The notes under the pieces are model-generated. The model saw only the letters and a program-made list of their open reading frames with translations, had not been told where the DNA came from and ran no database searches. The translations under genes were made by a program, and so were the position numbers. A stretch of DNA of 64,000 nt, taken from NCBI GenBank assembly GCA_905215145.1, contig CAJMOW010000002.1:37025-101024 (forward strand), in the 5' to 3' direction. Origin of the DNA: an uncultured bacterium. Its GTDB lineage: Bacteria; Bacillota_I; Bacilli_A; RF39; UBA660. Below, piece after piece: positions 49,837-57,108 of the stretch; within the stretch, counting starts at the first letter, position 1; each line of letters opens with the position of its first letter.

Positions 49837-49876
49837 ATTATATCACAAAAAGGAGTCATTGTCAACTCCTTTTTAC
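49837..49876 (-). promoter_or_regulatory. Terminator-promoter hybrid
   Basis: Terminator stem AAAAAGGAGT / ACTCCTTTTT (arms near 49848-49857 and 49866-49875) for the 49862-50143 gene; the loop contains the -35 TTGACA (49865-49860). The -10 TATAAT (49842-49837) follows 17 bp later and serves the 49487-49780 gene. Confidence 0.84.
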
Positions 49877-50143
49877 CATGTAAGTTAAGTCTTTTACAAT
49901 ATGTGATATTGAATATATTTCAAAATTTTTATCATAAGCGAGTCTAACATATTTCCCTTTTAAATTATGAATAAACTCTCCATTTTCCCAATCTAATTCA
50001 GGAAAAATATCTGTAAATTCATTTAATCTATCAATAGGAATTGTAATTATCCAAGCACTTCCATATACTTTTACTTCTGACATATTATAATGAGCATTAT
50101 AAATTAGTCCGCAATCTATGATTTCTGTATTCATTGTATTCAT
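49862..50143 (-). CDS. Hypothetical protein (93 aa)
   Basis: Begins MNTMNTEIIDCGLIYNAHYN; contains WIITIPIDRLNEFTDIFPELDW, a beta-rich part. ATG follows AAAGGAGAATGTAAA. Its stop is inside the terminator stem. Function unknown. Confidence 0.72.
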   Translation of the reverse strand: MNTMNTEIIDCGLIYNAHYNMSEVKVYGSAWIITIPIDRLNEFTDIFPELDWENGEFIHNLKGKYVRLAYDKNFEIYSISHIVKDLTYMVKRS

Positions 50144-50156
50144 TTTACATTCTCCT

Positions 50157-50738
50157 TTACCACTGGTACATTACTAATCCATCCCAACCTTTTTGCCATT
50201 CACGTTCTTTTTGGTCGTTATATTCTTTGAACATAATATCATAGTCAGCATTTGTTTCTTGCAAATTATTTGTACTATCATCAATGAATAAAGAATAATG
50301 ATATAACCCAGTACATTGCATATCAATAAAACCTTTGCTTACATTCAATGGCAATGCAATCATCGGTATATCTTTAAATCCTCTATCATTGAACCACTTT
50401 CTCTTAAGTGCATAATTTTCAACACTTGCTTTAGTCACAAGAATAATCTTATCCCTATATCTATCAAGGAACTCTAAAGCTCCGTCAATAGGTTTTACAA
50501 TCTTAAAAAATAACCCACTGTTAAATATGCTTTCAATTTCTTCACTCGTCATTCCACGATAGCAACACTGAAAATTCCAACTTGTTACATCTGAACCATC
50601 AAAATTGCCATCATAACGTTCATTCAGAATGTCAATCATAGCTTGACAAGAATGAAAAATTACTCCGTCTATGTCAAGAAAAATATGACTTATATTTTTA
50701 TCTTCAATAAAAACATCAATATCTTTAATTAAATCCAT
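50157..50738 (-). CDS. HAD-family phosphatase, 5'(3')-deoxyribonucleotidase-like (193 aa)
   Basis: HAD motifs: FLDIDGVIFHS (about residues 20-30, nucleophile Asp), LVTKAS (about 99-104), KGFID region and FIDDSTNN (about 150-157). The layout fits NT5C-type deoxynucleotidases, which remove phosphate from dNMPs, and phage proteins of the same group. Could balance nucleotide pools. ATG follows AAAAGGAGACAAACA. Confidence 0.78.
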   Translation of the reverse strand: MDLIKDIDVFIEDKNISHIFLDIDGVIFHSCQAMIDILNERYDGNFDGSDVTSWNFQCCYRGMTSEEIESIFNSGLFFKIVKPIDGALEFLDRYRDKIILVTKASVENYALKRKWFNDRGFKDIPMIALPLNVSKGFIDMQCTGLYHYSLFIDDSTNNLQETNADYDIMFKEYNDQKEREWQKGWDGLVMYQW

Positions 50739-51084
50739 TGTTTGTCTCCTTTTCCTTAATTGTATAAATTAATCCTTCTTTGTCAATTATTTCATATTTA
50801 TTGTTGAACTCAACAAAATTTACTTCATCTGAAATTGTTACTTTATATGTATATTTTCCAGTTCCGTTCTTAATAAAAACTCCGCACAATGCCGAAATAG
50901 CAAATATAATTATACAAACAATACTACTTATGAAAAATATATTTGTTATTGATTTCTCATTACTGCTAATCATTACAATAATACTAATCATACAAATAAT
51001 TATTCCAACTATTGCTATAACCCAAAACCGCATTGGAGTGCTCATAATTTCATTTTGACTTAATACTGTAATTCCATCTATCAT
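50725..51084 (-). CDS. Two-helix membrane protein (119 aa)
   Basis: The ATG at 51084 follows GGAGGGAATAATT. Two transmembrane helices (about 20-40 and 52-73: FWVIAIVGIIICMISIIVMI, IFFISSIVCIIIFAISALC), then a soluble beta-like domain with YKVTISDEVNFVEFNNKYEII. Recurs in clostridial phages and prophages; role unknown. Confidence 0.75.
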   Translation of the reverse strand: MIDGITVLSQNEIMSTPMRFWVIAIVGIIICMISIIVMISSNEKSITNIFFISSIVCIIIFAISALCGVFIKNGTGKYTYKVTISDEVNFVEFNNKYEIIDKEGLIYTIKEKETNNGFN

Positions 51085-51086
51085 AA

Positions 51087-51515
51087 TTATTCCCTCCATG
51101 TATCATAAATTTCAAGAGTTACAAAACCTTTATCTCCATCATTATATTGTCCTGTTATGATAATAATTTCTTTTTTTACATCTTTAGCAAATTTTATTAA
51201 ATCGTCAATTTCAACCAATAATCTATCTTTATCAATTTCATAATCGTATTTTTTTATGATTGGATATTTTTCAATAATTTTCTTGGCTTTCCACTCTGAT
51301 GTACAATCTATAATATATGATTCTCCTAAATCTTGAATAAATTCTGTAAAATCTTTAATATCAACATATAATTTTCTTTCTAATTTATATCGTTTTTCCT
51401 TTAAAGGAACAATCGTGAATTGATATTTTTCTTTAATAACTGGATAATTATTTAAAATTTGTTCTGCATTATAATACCATGCTTCTGCTTGCGACACTCT
51501 ATAATACATTAACAT
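51087..51515 (-). CDS. Hypothetical protein with internal duplication (142 aa)
   Basis: Two similar halves: NYPVIKEKYQFTIVPLKEKR...YVDIKDFTEFIQDLGESYII (about 23-70) and KYPIIKKYDYEIDKDRLLVEIDDLIKFAKDVK (about 83-115). Each looks like a strand-strand-helix unit. Overlaps the recombinase gene by 7 bases. Function unknown. Confidence 0.7.
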   Translation of the reverse strand: MLMYYRVSQAEAWYYNAEQILNNYPVIKEKYQFTIVPLKEKRYKLERKLYVDIKDFTEFIQDLGESYIIDCTSEWKAKKIIEKYPIIKKYDYEIDKDRLLVEIDDLIKFAKDVKKEIIIITGQYNDGDKGFVTLEIYDTWRE

Positions 51516-52384
51516 ACCTCCTTCATAAACCCTTCAATCTTTTCACTATCAGCCTTATAATAATGCTCTAATGTTACATCGGGTTTCTTATGCCCCATAC
51601 TACTTGCTACTGCTAAAATCGGCACTTCTAAATCATTCAGACAATAGCTTGCATAACTCGCTCTAAGACAATGGTTGCTTAACTTTGCAATTTTTTCATC
51701 ATCAAATCCAGCTCTTTTAGCCAAGCATTTCCATGTTCTTGAACAACTCTGCTTATCCATTTTAGTGCCTTGATTACTAACAAACAAATATTCACAACCA
51801 TCTTTTCTCATTTCGGTAATATACTTATCAATAGTCTTGCAAGTATTTTCACTTAAATATACTGTCCTCGGTTTCATACCTTTTGTAATAACTAAATCAA
51901 TAGCATTATTACTATCTCTGTTCAAATACATATCAAGTGTCACATTGCTAATTTCACAAAATCTTACACCAGTATTGAACATAAACATTAACATAGCCTT
52001 CTCACGAATGTTCTTTGCATTATGGATTAAAGCCATTACTTCATCTTTGACTAACACCATATGATGCTCTTGTTCTTCCTTACGTTTAGGCAATTTAATA
52101 CTGACCATAGGATTGACCATATCAACTAACTGCAACTCATCAAGAATGATATTATAGAAAGAACTTAAACTCCGTACCATAATCTCAAGTGTAGAATAAG
52201 CATGACCATCTTTATATTTCATAAGATACATATTAACATCAGCTTTCTTAATATCTTCTACATTTTTATTGACAGTATTGAAAAACTTAGTTACATTTTC
52301 AATATATGTGTGAATAGAGTTTGCCGATAAATCAATATATTCTGCATATTCTGTATAAGATTTGATATAATCGTTTAAGTTCAT
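51509..52384 (-). CDS. Tyrosine recombinase (XerC/D-like integrase, 291 aa)
   Basis: N-terminal SAM-like core-binding domain (about 1-95) and catalytic domain with Arg in TGVRFCEI (about 143), a Lys in VITKGMKPR, HCLRAS (His-Arg, about 236-241), MGHKKPD (His) and nucleophile Tyr in LEHYYKA (about 275). Full length. It may resolve genome dimers or act as integrase; no att site is visible. ATG follows AAAGGTAGGTAACAGTT. Confidence 0.9.
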   Translation of the reverse strand: MNLNDYIKSYTEYAEYIDLSANSIHTYIENVTKFFNTVNKNVEDIKKADVNMYLMKYKDGHAYSTLEIMVRSLSSFYNIILDELQLVDMVNPMVSIKLPKRKEEQEHHMVLVKDEVMALIHNAKNIREKAMLMFMFNTGVRFCEISNVTLDMYLNRDSNNAIDLVITKGMKPRTVYLSENTCKTIDKYITEMRKDGCEYLFVSNQGTKMDKQSCSRTWKCLAKRAGFDDEKIAKLSNHCLRASYASYCLNDLEVPILAVASSMGHKKPDVTLEHYYKADSEKIEGFMKEVC

Positions 52385-52415
52385 AACTGTTACCTACCTT
52401 TCATTTGATAAGGTA

Positions 52416-52444
52416 ATTATAACATAAATAGTTGGGTTTGTCAA
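52416..52444 (-). promoter_or_regulatory. Recombinase promoter
   Basis: -35 TTGACA (52444-52439), 17-bp spacer ending TGT, -10 TATAAT (52421-52416), 32 bases before the recombinase ATG. Confidence 0.85.
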
Positions 52445-52454
52445 TAGTTATTTT

Positions 52455-52544
52455 TCAATAATATTTCTTAACAACTTCCCCATACCAATATTCAATTTCA
52501 CTTAAATCTTCTTCTGTAATTTCTCCGTCTTGTAAAAATGTCAA
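52455..52544 (-). CDS. Possible small gene or gene remnant without ATG
   Basis: A frame ending LQDGEITEEDLSEIEYWYGE and VVKKYY* has clear protein-like composition and extends upstream to about 52600 without ATG; a TTG lies at 52544 but no ribosome binding site precedes it. Probably a fragment of a former gene or a coupled TTG gene. Confidence 0.35.
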   Translation of the reverse strand: MTFLQDGEITEEDLSEIEYWYGEVVKKYY

Positions 52545-52570
52545 AAAAGAAGAACAATTTTTCTTTGAAT

Positions 52571-52846
52571 TTAATATCCAAGTTTTTGCATTTTTTCTAT
52601 ATTAAATTTCCAATAAGTTATTACTGATGAATCATATTTCTTTATAGCATCTTGTTTTAATCCTTCATTTGTGAAAATTAATTCAAATTTTTGTAAATCA
52701 TTAAATAACTTTTTACTCATTATAGGATAACGCCAATCAGACCCTCCAACTTTTTTAGTAACAATTTGATAACAAACTCCGTTATCTAAAATTAGATCTT
52801 TTTCATCAAGTTCAATTATATTTCTACCAACTTTTAATTTTACCAT
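52571..52846 (-). CDS. Hypothetical protein (91 aa)
   Basis: MVKLKVGRNIIELDEKDLILDNG, then CYQIVTKKVGGSDWRYPIMSKKLF. The end ITYWKFNIEKMQKLGY fits a small phage protein family. Preceded by GAGATGATAATAAA. Function unknown. Confidence 0.72.
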   Translation of the reverse strand: MVKLKVGRNIIELDEKDLILDNGVCYQIVTKKVGGSDWRYPIMSKKLFNDLQKFELIFTNEGLKQDAIKKYDSSVITYWKFNIEKMQKLGY

Positions 52847-52853
52847 TTTATTA

Positions 52854-53267
52854 TCATCTCCAATTTAAAGTTTTATAAATCGACTGCATTTTTTCTATTA
52901 ACATCTTTTCAGGAAATGTTAAACAAGTAACAATATCTATTGTTTGACATAAAATTACAATAATTCCTACAATGATTGCACTTCCTGCTAATATTCCAAA
53001 TATAATAACCGCAGTATCAAAATCTGAATATACACCCTCTTCTTCATATTTCTTCCAATATTGCTTTGCTTTTTCGATTAAATATTTTCCAATAAACAGT
53101 AAAAAAATACCAATCAACAACCATACAACACATGTTACAATTTCATATGTAATATACTTACTACATAACTGTTGCAAATATGGCATTACATTTTCAGAAG
53201 TCCAATTAATAGCGATTCCAAATTTTTCTCCCAATGCATCTAATACTTTAATAATTTCTTCTGACAT
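52854..53267 (-). CDS. Membrane protein (137 aa)
   Basis: Two strong transmembrane helices (about 40-62 and 87-110: VTCVVWLLIGIFLLFIGKYL, AVIIFGILAGSAIIVGIIVI) with a charged loop KAKQYWKKYEEEG. Widely distributed in Firmicutes phages. Overlaps the kinase gene by 20 bases. Function unknown. Confidence 0.75.
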   Translation of the reverse strand: MSEEIIKVLDALGEKFGIAINWTSENVMPYLQQLCSKYITYEIVTCVVWLLIGIFLLFIGKYLIEKAKQYWKKYEEEGVYSDFDTAVIIFGILAGSAIIVGIIVILCQTIDIVTCLTFPEKMLIEKMQSIYKTLNWR

Positions 53268-53829
53268 AATTATTCCCCTTTCTATCCATCATCCATTTAA
53301 CCTGTTTCTTAACCCAATCCATATTTAAGTTTGCACTACCATTATCAATCAACAAATCCCAAGGTCTGTTAGATTCAAATTCTGTAAATTGTTCATCTTC
53401 TGCTTTGTTTCTATCTTCCCATGCAATTTTAAAATCAGAACGTGTTGATGCTCTTGCTCTACGAATATATTCTTCACAATAGATATATATAATTTTAAGA
53501 TTGATTTGGTCTTTGAAATGCTCTTGTAAATATTTGATTCCATCATAATCAATCACATATATACAATTATCTTCAATATCCTCTAACGTAGCACAATATT
53601 CATACTCCCCTATTTTAGTATAAGCTATCACAGTCTGATTGTCAAGTACATTTTGAAATTCTTCTTTTGAATCAAACCAATGCTCAACTCCATTAGTTTC
53701 ATTTGACCGAATAGGGCGTGTTGTATGTGATACTACTAATGGATAGTTTAAGATTGTTGATAATCGTTTTGCAATATAGTCTTTACCTGACGATGTACGA
53801 CCTGCTACACATAAAATTGTCTTTTTCAT
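53248..53829 (-). CDS. Guanylate kinase-like nucleotide kinase (193 aa)
   Basis: P-loop AGRTSSGKD (residues 9-17) and guanylate-kinase-like SHTTRPIRSNE (about 34-44) with GEYEYCATLEDIE. Probably phosphorylates dGMP/dNMP to the diphosphate for replication, or acts on another nucleotide. ATG follows AGGAGATTAAATA. Lid details differ from housekeeping Gmk, so substrate is uncertain. Confidence 0.72.
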   Translation of the reverse strand: MKKTILCVAGRTSSGKDYIAKRLSTILNYPLVVSHTTRPIRSNETNGVEHWFDSKEEFQNVLDNQTVIAYTKIGEYEYCATLEDIEDNCIYVIDYDGIKYLQEHFKDQINLKIIYIYCEEYIRRARASTRSDFKIAWEDRNKAEDEQFTEFESNRPWDLLIDNGSANLNMDWVKKQVKWMMDRKGNNYVRRNY

Positions 53830-53840
53830 TATTTAATCTC

Positions 53841-54047
53841 CTATAAATTTTCTCCGTCTATAATTGCATTTTCAATCTTATCTTTGAAACAATATAATAT
53901 TTTAATTTGTGCATCCAATTTTCCTTTTAAAATTTCATTTGTGTTATTCATATAAGCATTATGCAACTCTTCAATCATTGTATCAATTTCTTCATTTAAT
54001 CTTGAGCCACATACATTATACCCATATTTTATATCTTCTTTATTCAT
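53841..54047 (-). CDS. Hypothetical helical protein (68 aa)
   Basis: The ATG at 54047 is chosen because GAGGAAAATGAAG precedes it with good spacing; an alternative ATG is at 54053. Helical product MNKEDIKYGYNVCGSRLNEE. Overlaps the next gene by 8 bases. Function unknown. Confidence 0.68.
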   Translation of the reverse strand: MNKEDIKYGYNVCGSRLNEEIDTMIEELHNAYMNNTNEILKGKLDAQIKILYCFKDKIENAIIDGENL

Positions 54048-54393
54048 CTTCATTTTCCTCGTCTTCATCAAAATATACTACTAATTTTAATTCGTAAATA
54101 ATTCCAGTTCCAAAAATGTGAATCTTAAATCCATTTCGTCTAAAATAAATCCAATAGTCCATCTCCCAACCATTTTCATCTGAATCATAGTTTTCAAAGC
54201 CTAATTCCTCAAGAAAACTTTCAAGCTGATATGGGTTAATACCGCAATCAGTTAAATCTAATTCTTCTGTATCTTTTTCTTCTTGCAAGATATGAAAATT
54301 AGTTTCAATATAGTCAAGCCAATCTTTAATCTTTACACCAATTCCATTTCTAATTTCATCTGTTAAATCCCATCTAGTTGTTGTCATTTTCAT
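54040..54393 (-). CDS. Acidic hypothetical protein (117 aa)
   Basis: Ends in acidic FDEDEENEDE; contains KIKDWLDYIETNFHILQEEK and YWIYFRRNGFKIHIFGTGI. Overlaps both neighbours. Function unknown. Confidence 0.7.
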   Translation of the reverse strand: MKMTTTRWDLTDEIRNGIGVKIKDWLDYIETNFHILQEEKDTEELDLTDCGINPYQLESFLEELGFENYDSDENGWEMDYWIYFRRNGFKIHIFGTGIIYELKLVVYFDEDEENEDE

Positions 54394-54556
54394 TTTCCTC
54401 CACTACTTTTAATGTTACAATATTGTCACTAACTTCAAACTTTAAAAACTTTCCTTCTGAATCTGTAATCTTAGTAGAACCAAAAAGTATTTTCCTAACT
54501 TCTTTAGGAATATTTACTCTTGCTAAATCATCAATTCTTCTAATGTTGTTATCCAT
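54374..54556 (-). CDS. AbrB/SpoVT-like transcription regulator (60 aa)
   Basis: RRIDDLARVNIPKEVRKILFG at the N-terminus is the swapped-hairpin AbrB fold used by transition-state regulators and MazE-type antitoxins. A beta part FEVSDNIVTLKVV follows. It would bind AT-rich promoters as a dimer or tetramer. ATG follows AAGGAGGCTTAAA. The only clear DNA-binding regulator in the window. Confidence 0.8.
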   Translation of the reverse strand: MDNNIRRIDDLARVNIPKEVRKILFGSTKITDSEGKFLKFEVSDNIVTLKVVEENENDNN

Positions 54557-54567
54557 TTTAAGCCTCC

Positions 54568-54735
54568 TTAATTCAATTTTTCAATAGTGATTTTGAACAT
54601 ATCACCATCCTTTGAGTCAATACCTAAAAGTTCATCAATAGTGGCTGGAACATTAAAATTATAACTTTCGTCATCAGTTTCAAAACCCCAATTACCACTA
54701 TAATAATTAACATAACCAATAATCTCTTTTTTCAT
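54568..54735 (-). CDS. Small hypothetical protein (55 aa)
   Basis: ATG at 54735 follows AAAGGAGAATTAAAA. Product begins MKKEIIGYVNYYSGNWGFET and ends IDELLGIDSKDGDMFKITIE; beta-rich. Lies directly before the AbrB-like gene (AAGGAGG after its stop). Function unknown. Confidence 0.73.
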   Translation of the reverse strand: MKKEIIGYVNYYSGNWGFETDDESYNFNVPATIDELLGIDSKDGDMFKITIEKLN

Positions 54736-54750
54736 TTTTAATTCTCCTTT

Positions 54751-54915
54751 CTAATTATCATATTCTTCGATTTTATCACTAAACATTTTGCTAAATCCAT
54801 TCTCAATTTCAGTTTCAATTCTCATTTTTCGTTTTCGATTTTGAATTTCCTTTTTCTTTTGAGATTGCTCATATAAATAATTATTCAAATTTCGATTTTC
54901 AATTTCAATTTTCAT
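54751..54915 (-). CDS. Small basic coiled-coil protein (54 aa)
   Basis: ATG at 54915; the upstream stop is 3 bases away, so it is coupled. Product MKIEIENRNLNNYLYEQSQK and KKKEIQNRKRK, basic and helical. Repetitive AAAATTGAAATTG-like DNA. Function unknown. Confidence 0.65.
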   Translation of the reverse strand: MKIEIENRNLNNYLYEQSQKKKEIQNRKRKMRIETEIENGFSKMFSDKIEEYDN

Positions 54916-54917
54916 TT

Positions 54918-55427
54918 TTAATCAATCCACTCTTTCACTTGATTGTCTTTAATTAATGGCAAAATTACTTCTTTCCATTCTGTTTTACAATCTTTTTCTA
55001 AATTATATGTGTAATTGTAGTCTTCACACCATCCATCACATACTTCACTACTCCAATGACTTGCATCATATTTGTTGCAATAGTCTTTATAAATCAAATC
55101 AGATGCTTTATTAATACACATTTGCAAAGATAACCAACGATTAAGATTCATGCGATCTGTACAATAAAATAAATAAGACATAAAAGTATCATAGCTTTCT
55201 TGATATGATTTTATCTCAATGAACTTGTCCAAGTTCATCCAAATTTGTGCAAATGATTCCCAATCATCAATATTTTTTAAATATTTCTTACTTGCATATT
55301 GCCATATATATTGCATACGCTTAATAATTCTAGCATCGTGGACAATATCACCGTTTAACTGAAATTCGTCTTTTTTAAAATACTTTTGTAATGTGTTCCA
55401 ATAATCAAAATCAACTTTTGCTTTCAT
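54918..55427 (-). CDS. Hypothetical protein (169 aa)
   Basis: The ATG at 55427 follows GAAAGGAGATTATATT. Mostly helical, aromatic-rich (YIWQYASKKYLKNIDDWESF, SLQMCINKASDLIYKDY). Driven by the promoter at 55454-55482. Function unknown. Confidence 0.72.
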   Translation of the reverse strand: MKAKVDFDYWNTLQKYFKKDEFQLNGDIVHDARIIKRMQYIWQYASKKYLKNIDDWESFAQIWMNLDKFIEIKSYQESYDTFMSYLFYCTDRMNLNRWLSLQMCINKASDLIYKDYCNKYDASHWSSEVCDGWCEDYNYTYNLEKDCKTEWKEVILPLIKDNQVKEWID

Positions 55428-55453
55428 AATATAATCTCCTTTCATTTGTTTGT

Positions 55454-55482
55454 ATTATAACATTACTTTTGGAAATTGTCAA
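55454..55482 (-). promoter_or_regulatory. Promoter of the 54918-55427 gene
   Basis: -35 TTGACA (55482-55477), 17-bp spacer ending TGT, -10 TATAAT (55459-55454), followed by the ribosome binding site 17 bases later. Confidence 0.85.
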
Positions 55483-55644
55483 TATATTTCGTGGGGAAAT
55501 TTTTAATCCCTATATTACCCTTGGGCGAATTTTTAGATTGTATATTACCCAAAAATTAATATTATCTGATAATTCGTGGGGATTTTTGAAATATTCTAAC
55601 AATTTAATCAAATTGTGGCAATTTTTCAAACAATTCAAATTGCA
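55483..55644. other. AT-rich intergenic block with short repeats
   Basis: Contains repeated words: TTCGTGGGGA twice (55489-55498, 55571-55580), TATATTACCC twice (55511-55520, 55542-55551), and an AATTG-rich stretch (55612-55643). No coding sequence convincing here. Iteron-like spacing is compatible with a binding site or origin, but unproven. Confidence 0.45.
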
Positions 55645-55760
55645 TACAAAAATAGCACACTATGGTCAATTATCTGACAATTAAAAAAATGCACGTTAGA
55701 TGATTAAAACCGCAGTGTGCTAGTCCTCTACAGAACCGCTCCAACACCGTTCCTTTATTA
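55645..55760 (-). ncRNA. Candidate small RNA with own promoter and terminator
   Basis: From the promoter at 55767-55795 a transcript would start near 55760. It ends in a 9-bp stem TAGCACACT / AGTGTGCTA (55722-55714 and 55661-55653) followed by TTTTTGT. A competing stem GCAC/GTGC followed by seven T is also possible, so two alternative hairpins exist. No ORF with a ribosome binding site lies in it. Confidence 0.5.
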
Positions 55761-55766
55761 TACCTT

Positions 55767-55795
55767 ATTTTACCATACATTTTCCAGTTTGTCAA
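55767..55795 (-). promoter_or_regulatory. Promoter of candidate small RNA
   Basis: -35 TTGACA (55795-55790), 17-bp spacer ending TGG, -10 TAAAAT (55772-55767). Back-to-back with the + strand promoter at 55819-55847. Confidence 0.7.
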
Positions 55796-55818
55796 CATAA
55801 AAATTTTATAATTTTCTA

Positions 55819-55847
55819 TTGACAAACGTATTGACATATGGTATGAT
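55819..55847 (+). promoter_or_regulatory. Rightward promoter in the leftward early module
   Basis: TTGACA (55819-55824), 17-bp spacer ending TGG, TATGAT (55842-55847) on the + strand. It is the only consensus + strand promoter seen after 12 kb. The RNA would run about 75 bases into the bidirectional hairpin at 55902-55927 and is antisense to the end of the 55912-56043 gene. Confidence 0.65.
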
Positions 55848-55901
55848 TTTAATGTAAGATGGAGTGGGTGCGTCCATGGGGATATAATAAAAAATAAAAA
55901 G

Positions 55902-55927
55902 AAGAAAAGGGTTATTCGCCCTCTTCT
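55902..55927. terminator. Bidirectional terminator
   Basis: AGAAGAAAAGGG and CCCTCTTCTTCT flank TTATTCG, giving a long purine-pyrimidine stem with one mismatch; T-rich runs follow on both strands (TTTTCTTCTTTTTATTTTTT on the minus strand). It covers the stop of the 43-aa gene. Confidence 0.7.
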
Positions 55928-56043
55928 TCTTCTTTTCTTCGTTTCTCTTCATTATATTCATGCACTGTATCATAAATACCCATGAACTCATCGTCTTCAT
56001 AAATTGCAACTTTTCCATTTTTTGTTCTTTCCCATTCTGTCAT
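55912..56043 (-). CDS. Small acidic protein (43 aa)
   Basis: ATG at 56043 follows AAAGGAGGTCTTGAGAT. Product MTEWERTKNGKVAIYEDDEF, then MGIYDTVHEYNEEKRRKEEE and EGE. It has its own promoter and terminator, so it is a single-gene unit. Function unknown. Confidence 0.75.
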   Translation of the reverse strand: MTEWERTKNGKVAIYEDDEFMGIYDTVHEYNEEKRRKEEEEGE

Positions 56044-56073
56044 ATCTCAAGACCTCCTTTATTTGATATATAC

Positions 56074-56102
56074 ATCTTACCATATTCCTATTCCTTTGTC
56101 AA
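56074..56102 (-). promoter_or_regulatory. Promoter of the 43-aa gene
   Basis: -35 TTGACA (56102-56097), 17-bp spacer ending TGG, -10 TAAGAT (56079-56074). Confidence 0.78.
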
Positions 56103-56104
56103 TA

Positions 56105-56470
56105 CTTTTATTTGCCATTTTAAACCACTTTTATCTATTCATTGATAAAATATACTACAACACACTTTTGTACGCTTAAAACGGCTTATACACGTTTACA
56201 GACCTATTCCAACTGTCTAATATACCGCTGTAACACGCTACAATGCCCTTAAAATCAATTATAACTTATTCAAGGCACAATTTACCACTGGATAACACAA
56301 TAAGTCTTAAAACGGTAAATACACAATACTGCCTCATGTAGTTTTCAATACTAGGTTAGTTACAACTAACTTATGTCCTCACTCCCCTATTCGATAGCTT
56401 CTTTTTTGTGTTGCCTTCCCTTTATCACAATTTTAGTAAAGCATATACTGGATAGCTTATCAAGCATAAA
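56105..56470. other. Non-coding region of about 370 bases
   Basis: Neither strand has a start with ribosome binding site or protein-like frame. It contains several copies of an AAAACGG/CGCT-type word (CTTAAAACGG at 56175-56184 and 56308-56317) and the palindrome at 56354-56370. Candidate origin, control or recognition region between two leftward units. Confidence 0.5.
56354..56370. promoter_or_regulatory. Palindromic operator-like site, copy 1
   Basis: GGTTAGT-TACA-ACTAAC. The same half-sites with the same 4-base centre recur at 60112-60133. Confidence 0.5.
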
Positions 56471-56474
56471 ATAA

Positions 56475-56505
56475 AAAAAGACTGATAAAAAATGTCAGTC
56501 TTTTT
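56475..56505 (-). terminator. Strong intrinsic terminator
   Basis: Perfect 11-bp stem AAAAAGACTGA / TCAGTCTTTTT with a 9-nt loop; T-runs on both strands. Ends the 56533-56790 gene unit. Confidence 0.87.
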
Positions 56506-56532
56506 CCAACACATTTTTTGTTCGTGTTTAAT

Positions 56533-56790
56533 TTATATTCTCAAATATTCTCCTAATTTGACTCTTTCATCTCTCCGTTTTTTCATTCTTTCAATTTCTG
56601 TTTTTTCGTATTCCTTAAACTGATTATAAGACATGCCAGTTACTAATAAATATGCATCGTCAATAGTCATAGACGATGTAAGTCTTTTTTCATTAAATTC
56701 ACAGCAATATTCATTACCATCTTTTGATAACTCATACAGTTCTCTCATTGTATCATTAATATCATAATTATATAATTTTACACTTTTCAT
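56533..56790 (-). CDS. Hypothetical protein (85 aa)
   Basis: MKSVKLYNYDINDTMRELYE; C-terminal helix with EKTEIERMKKRRDERVKLGEY. ATG preceded by AAGAGGTTTTTGG. Followed by a terminator. Function unknown. Confidence 0.72.
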   Translation of the reverse strand: MKSVKLYNYDINDTMRELYELSKDGNEYCCEFNEKRLTSSMTIDDAYLLVTGMSYNQFKEYEKTEIERMKKRRDERVKLGEYLRI

Positions 56791-56822
56791 CCAAAAACCT
56801 CTTTTCTTTATTTGATAATATC

Positions 56823-56851
56823 ATTATACAGTCTATATCTTATGTTGTCAA
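56823..56851 (-). promoter_or_regulatory. Promoter of the 56533-56790 gene
   Basis: -35 TTGACA (56851-56846), 17-bp spacer, -10 TATAAT (56828-56823) with extended TG. Confidence 0.85.
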
Positions 56852-56862
56852 TACCTTTTTGC

Positions 56863-56889
56863 AATAAAACCGCTTATAACGGTTTTATT
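56863..56889 (-). terminator. Terminator overlapping a stop codon
   Basis: 10-bp stem AATAAAACCG / CGGTTTTATT with 7-nt loop; minus-strand RNA ends in TTTTATTG. The stop codon of the 56874-57101 gene lies in the hairpin. Confidence 0.75.
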
Positions 56890-57101
56890 TCACACTCAGT
56901 CCCTTCTTCAATTTCCCAAACTTCTTTCTGTTTACGTGGAACATATACAAGTATGATATTCTTTTTTCTATACTGATTATATTCTGTTCCATAAAATCTT
57001 GTATTTTTTGTAATAATATTCCCATCACGGTTTAAATAAGATACTGCTATTCTATCTTTCTTTTTTAATCCTTTTACCTGTTCAAGTGTAATTTTGTTCA
57101 T
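56874..57101 (-). CDS. Hypothetical protein (75 aa)
   Basis: MNKITLEQVKGLKKKDRIAV resembles an SH3/Tudor-like small barrel; YLNRDGNIITKNTRFYGTEY follows, then VWEIEEGTECEIKPL. ATG follows AAAATGAAC after AAAATAAAA, so the ribosome site is weak (GGAGGAGTAAAATAAAA). Function unknown. Confidence 0.7.
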   Translation of the reverse strand: MNKITLEQVKGLKKKDRIAVSYLNRDGNIITKNTRFYGTEYNQYRKKNIILVYVPRKQKEVWEIEEGTECEIKPL

Positions 57102-57108
57102 TTTTATT

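Noticed and set aside
51509..52450. Attachment site (attP) beside the recombinase
   Set aside because: No direct repeats or tRNA-end-like core was visible next to the gene.
55469..55684. Plus-strand frame of 71 aa in the AT-rich block
   Set aside because: No ribosome binding site; it covers repeats and the end of a leftward candidate RNA.
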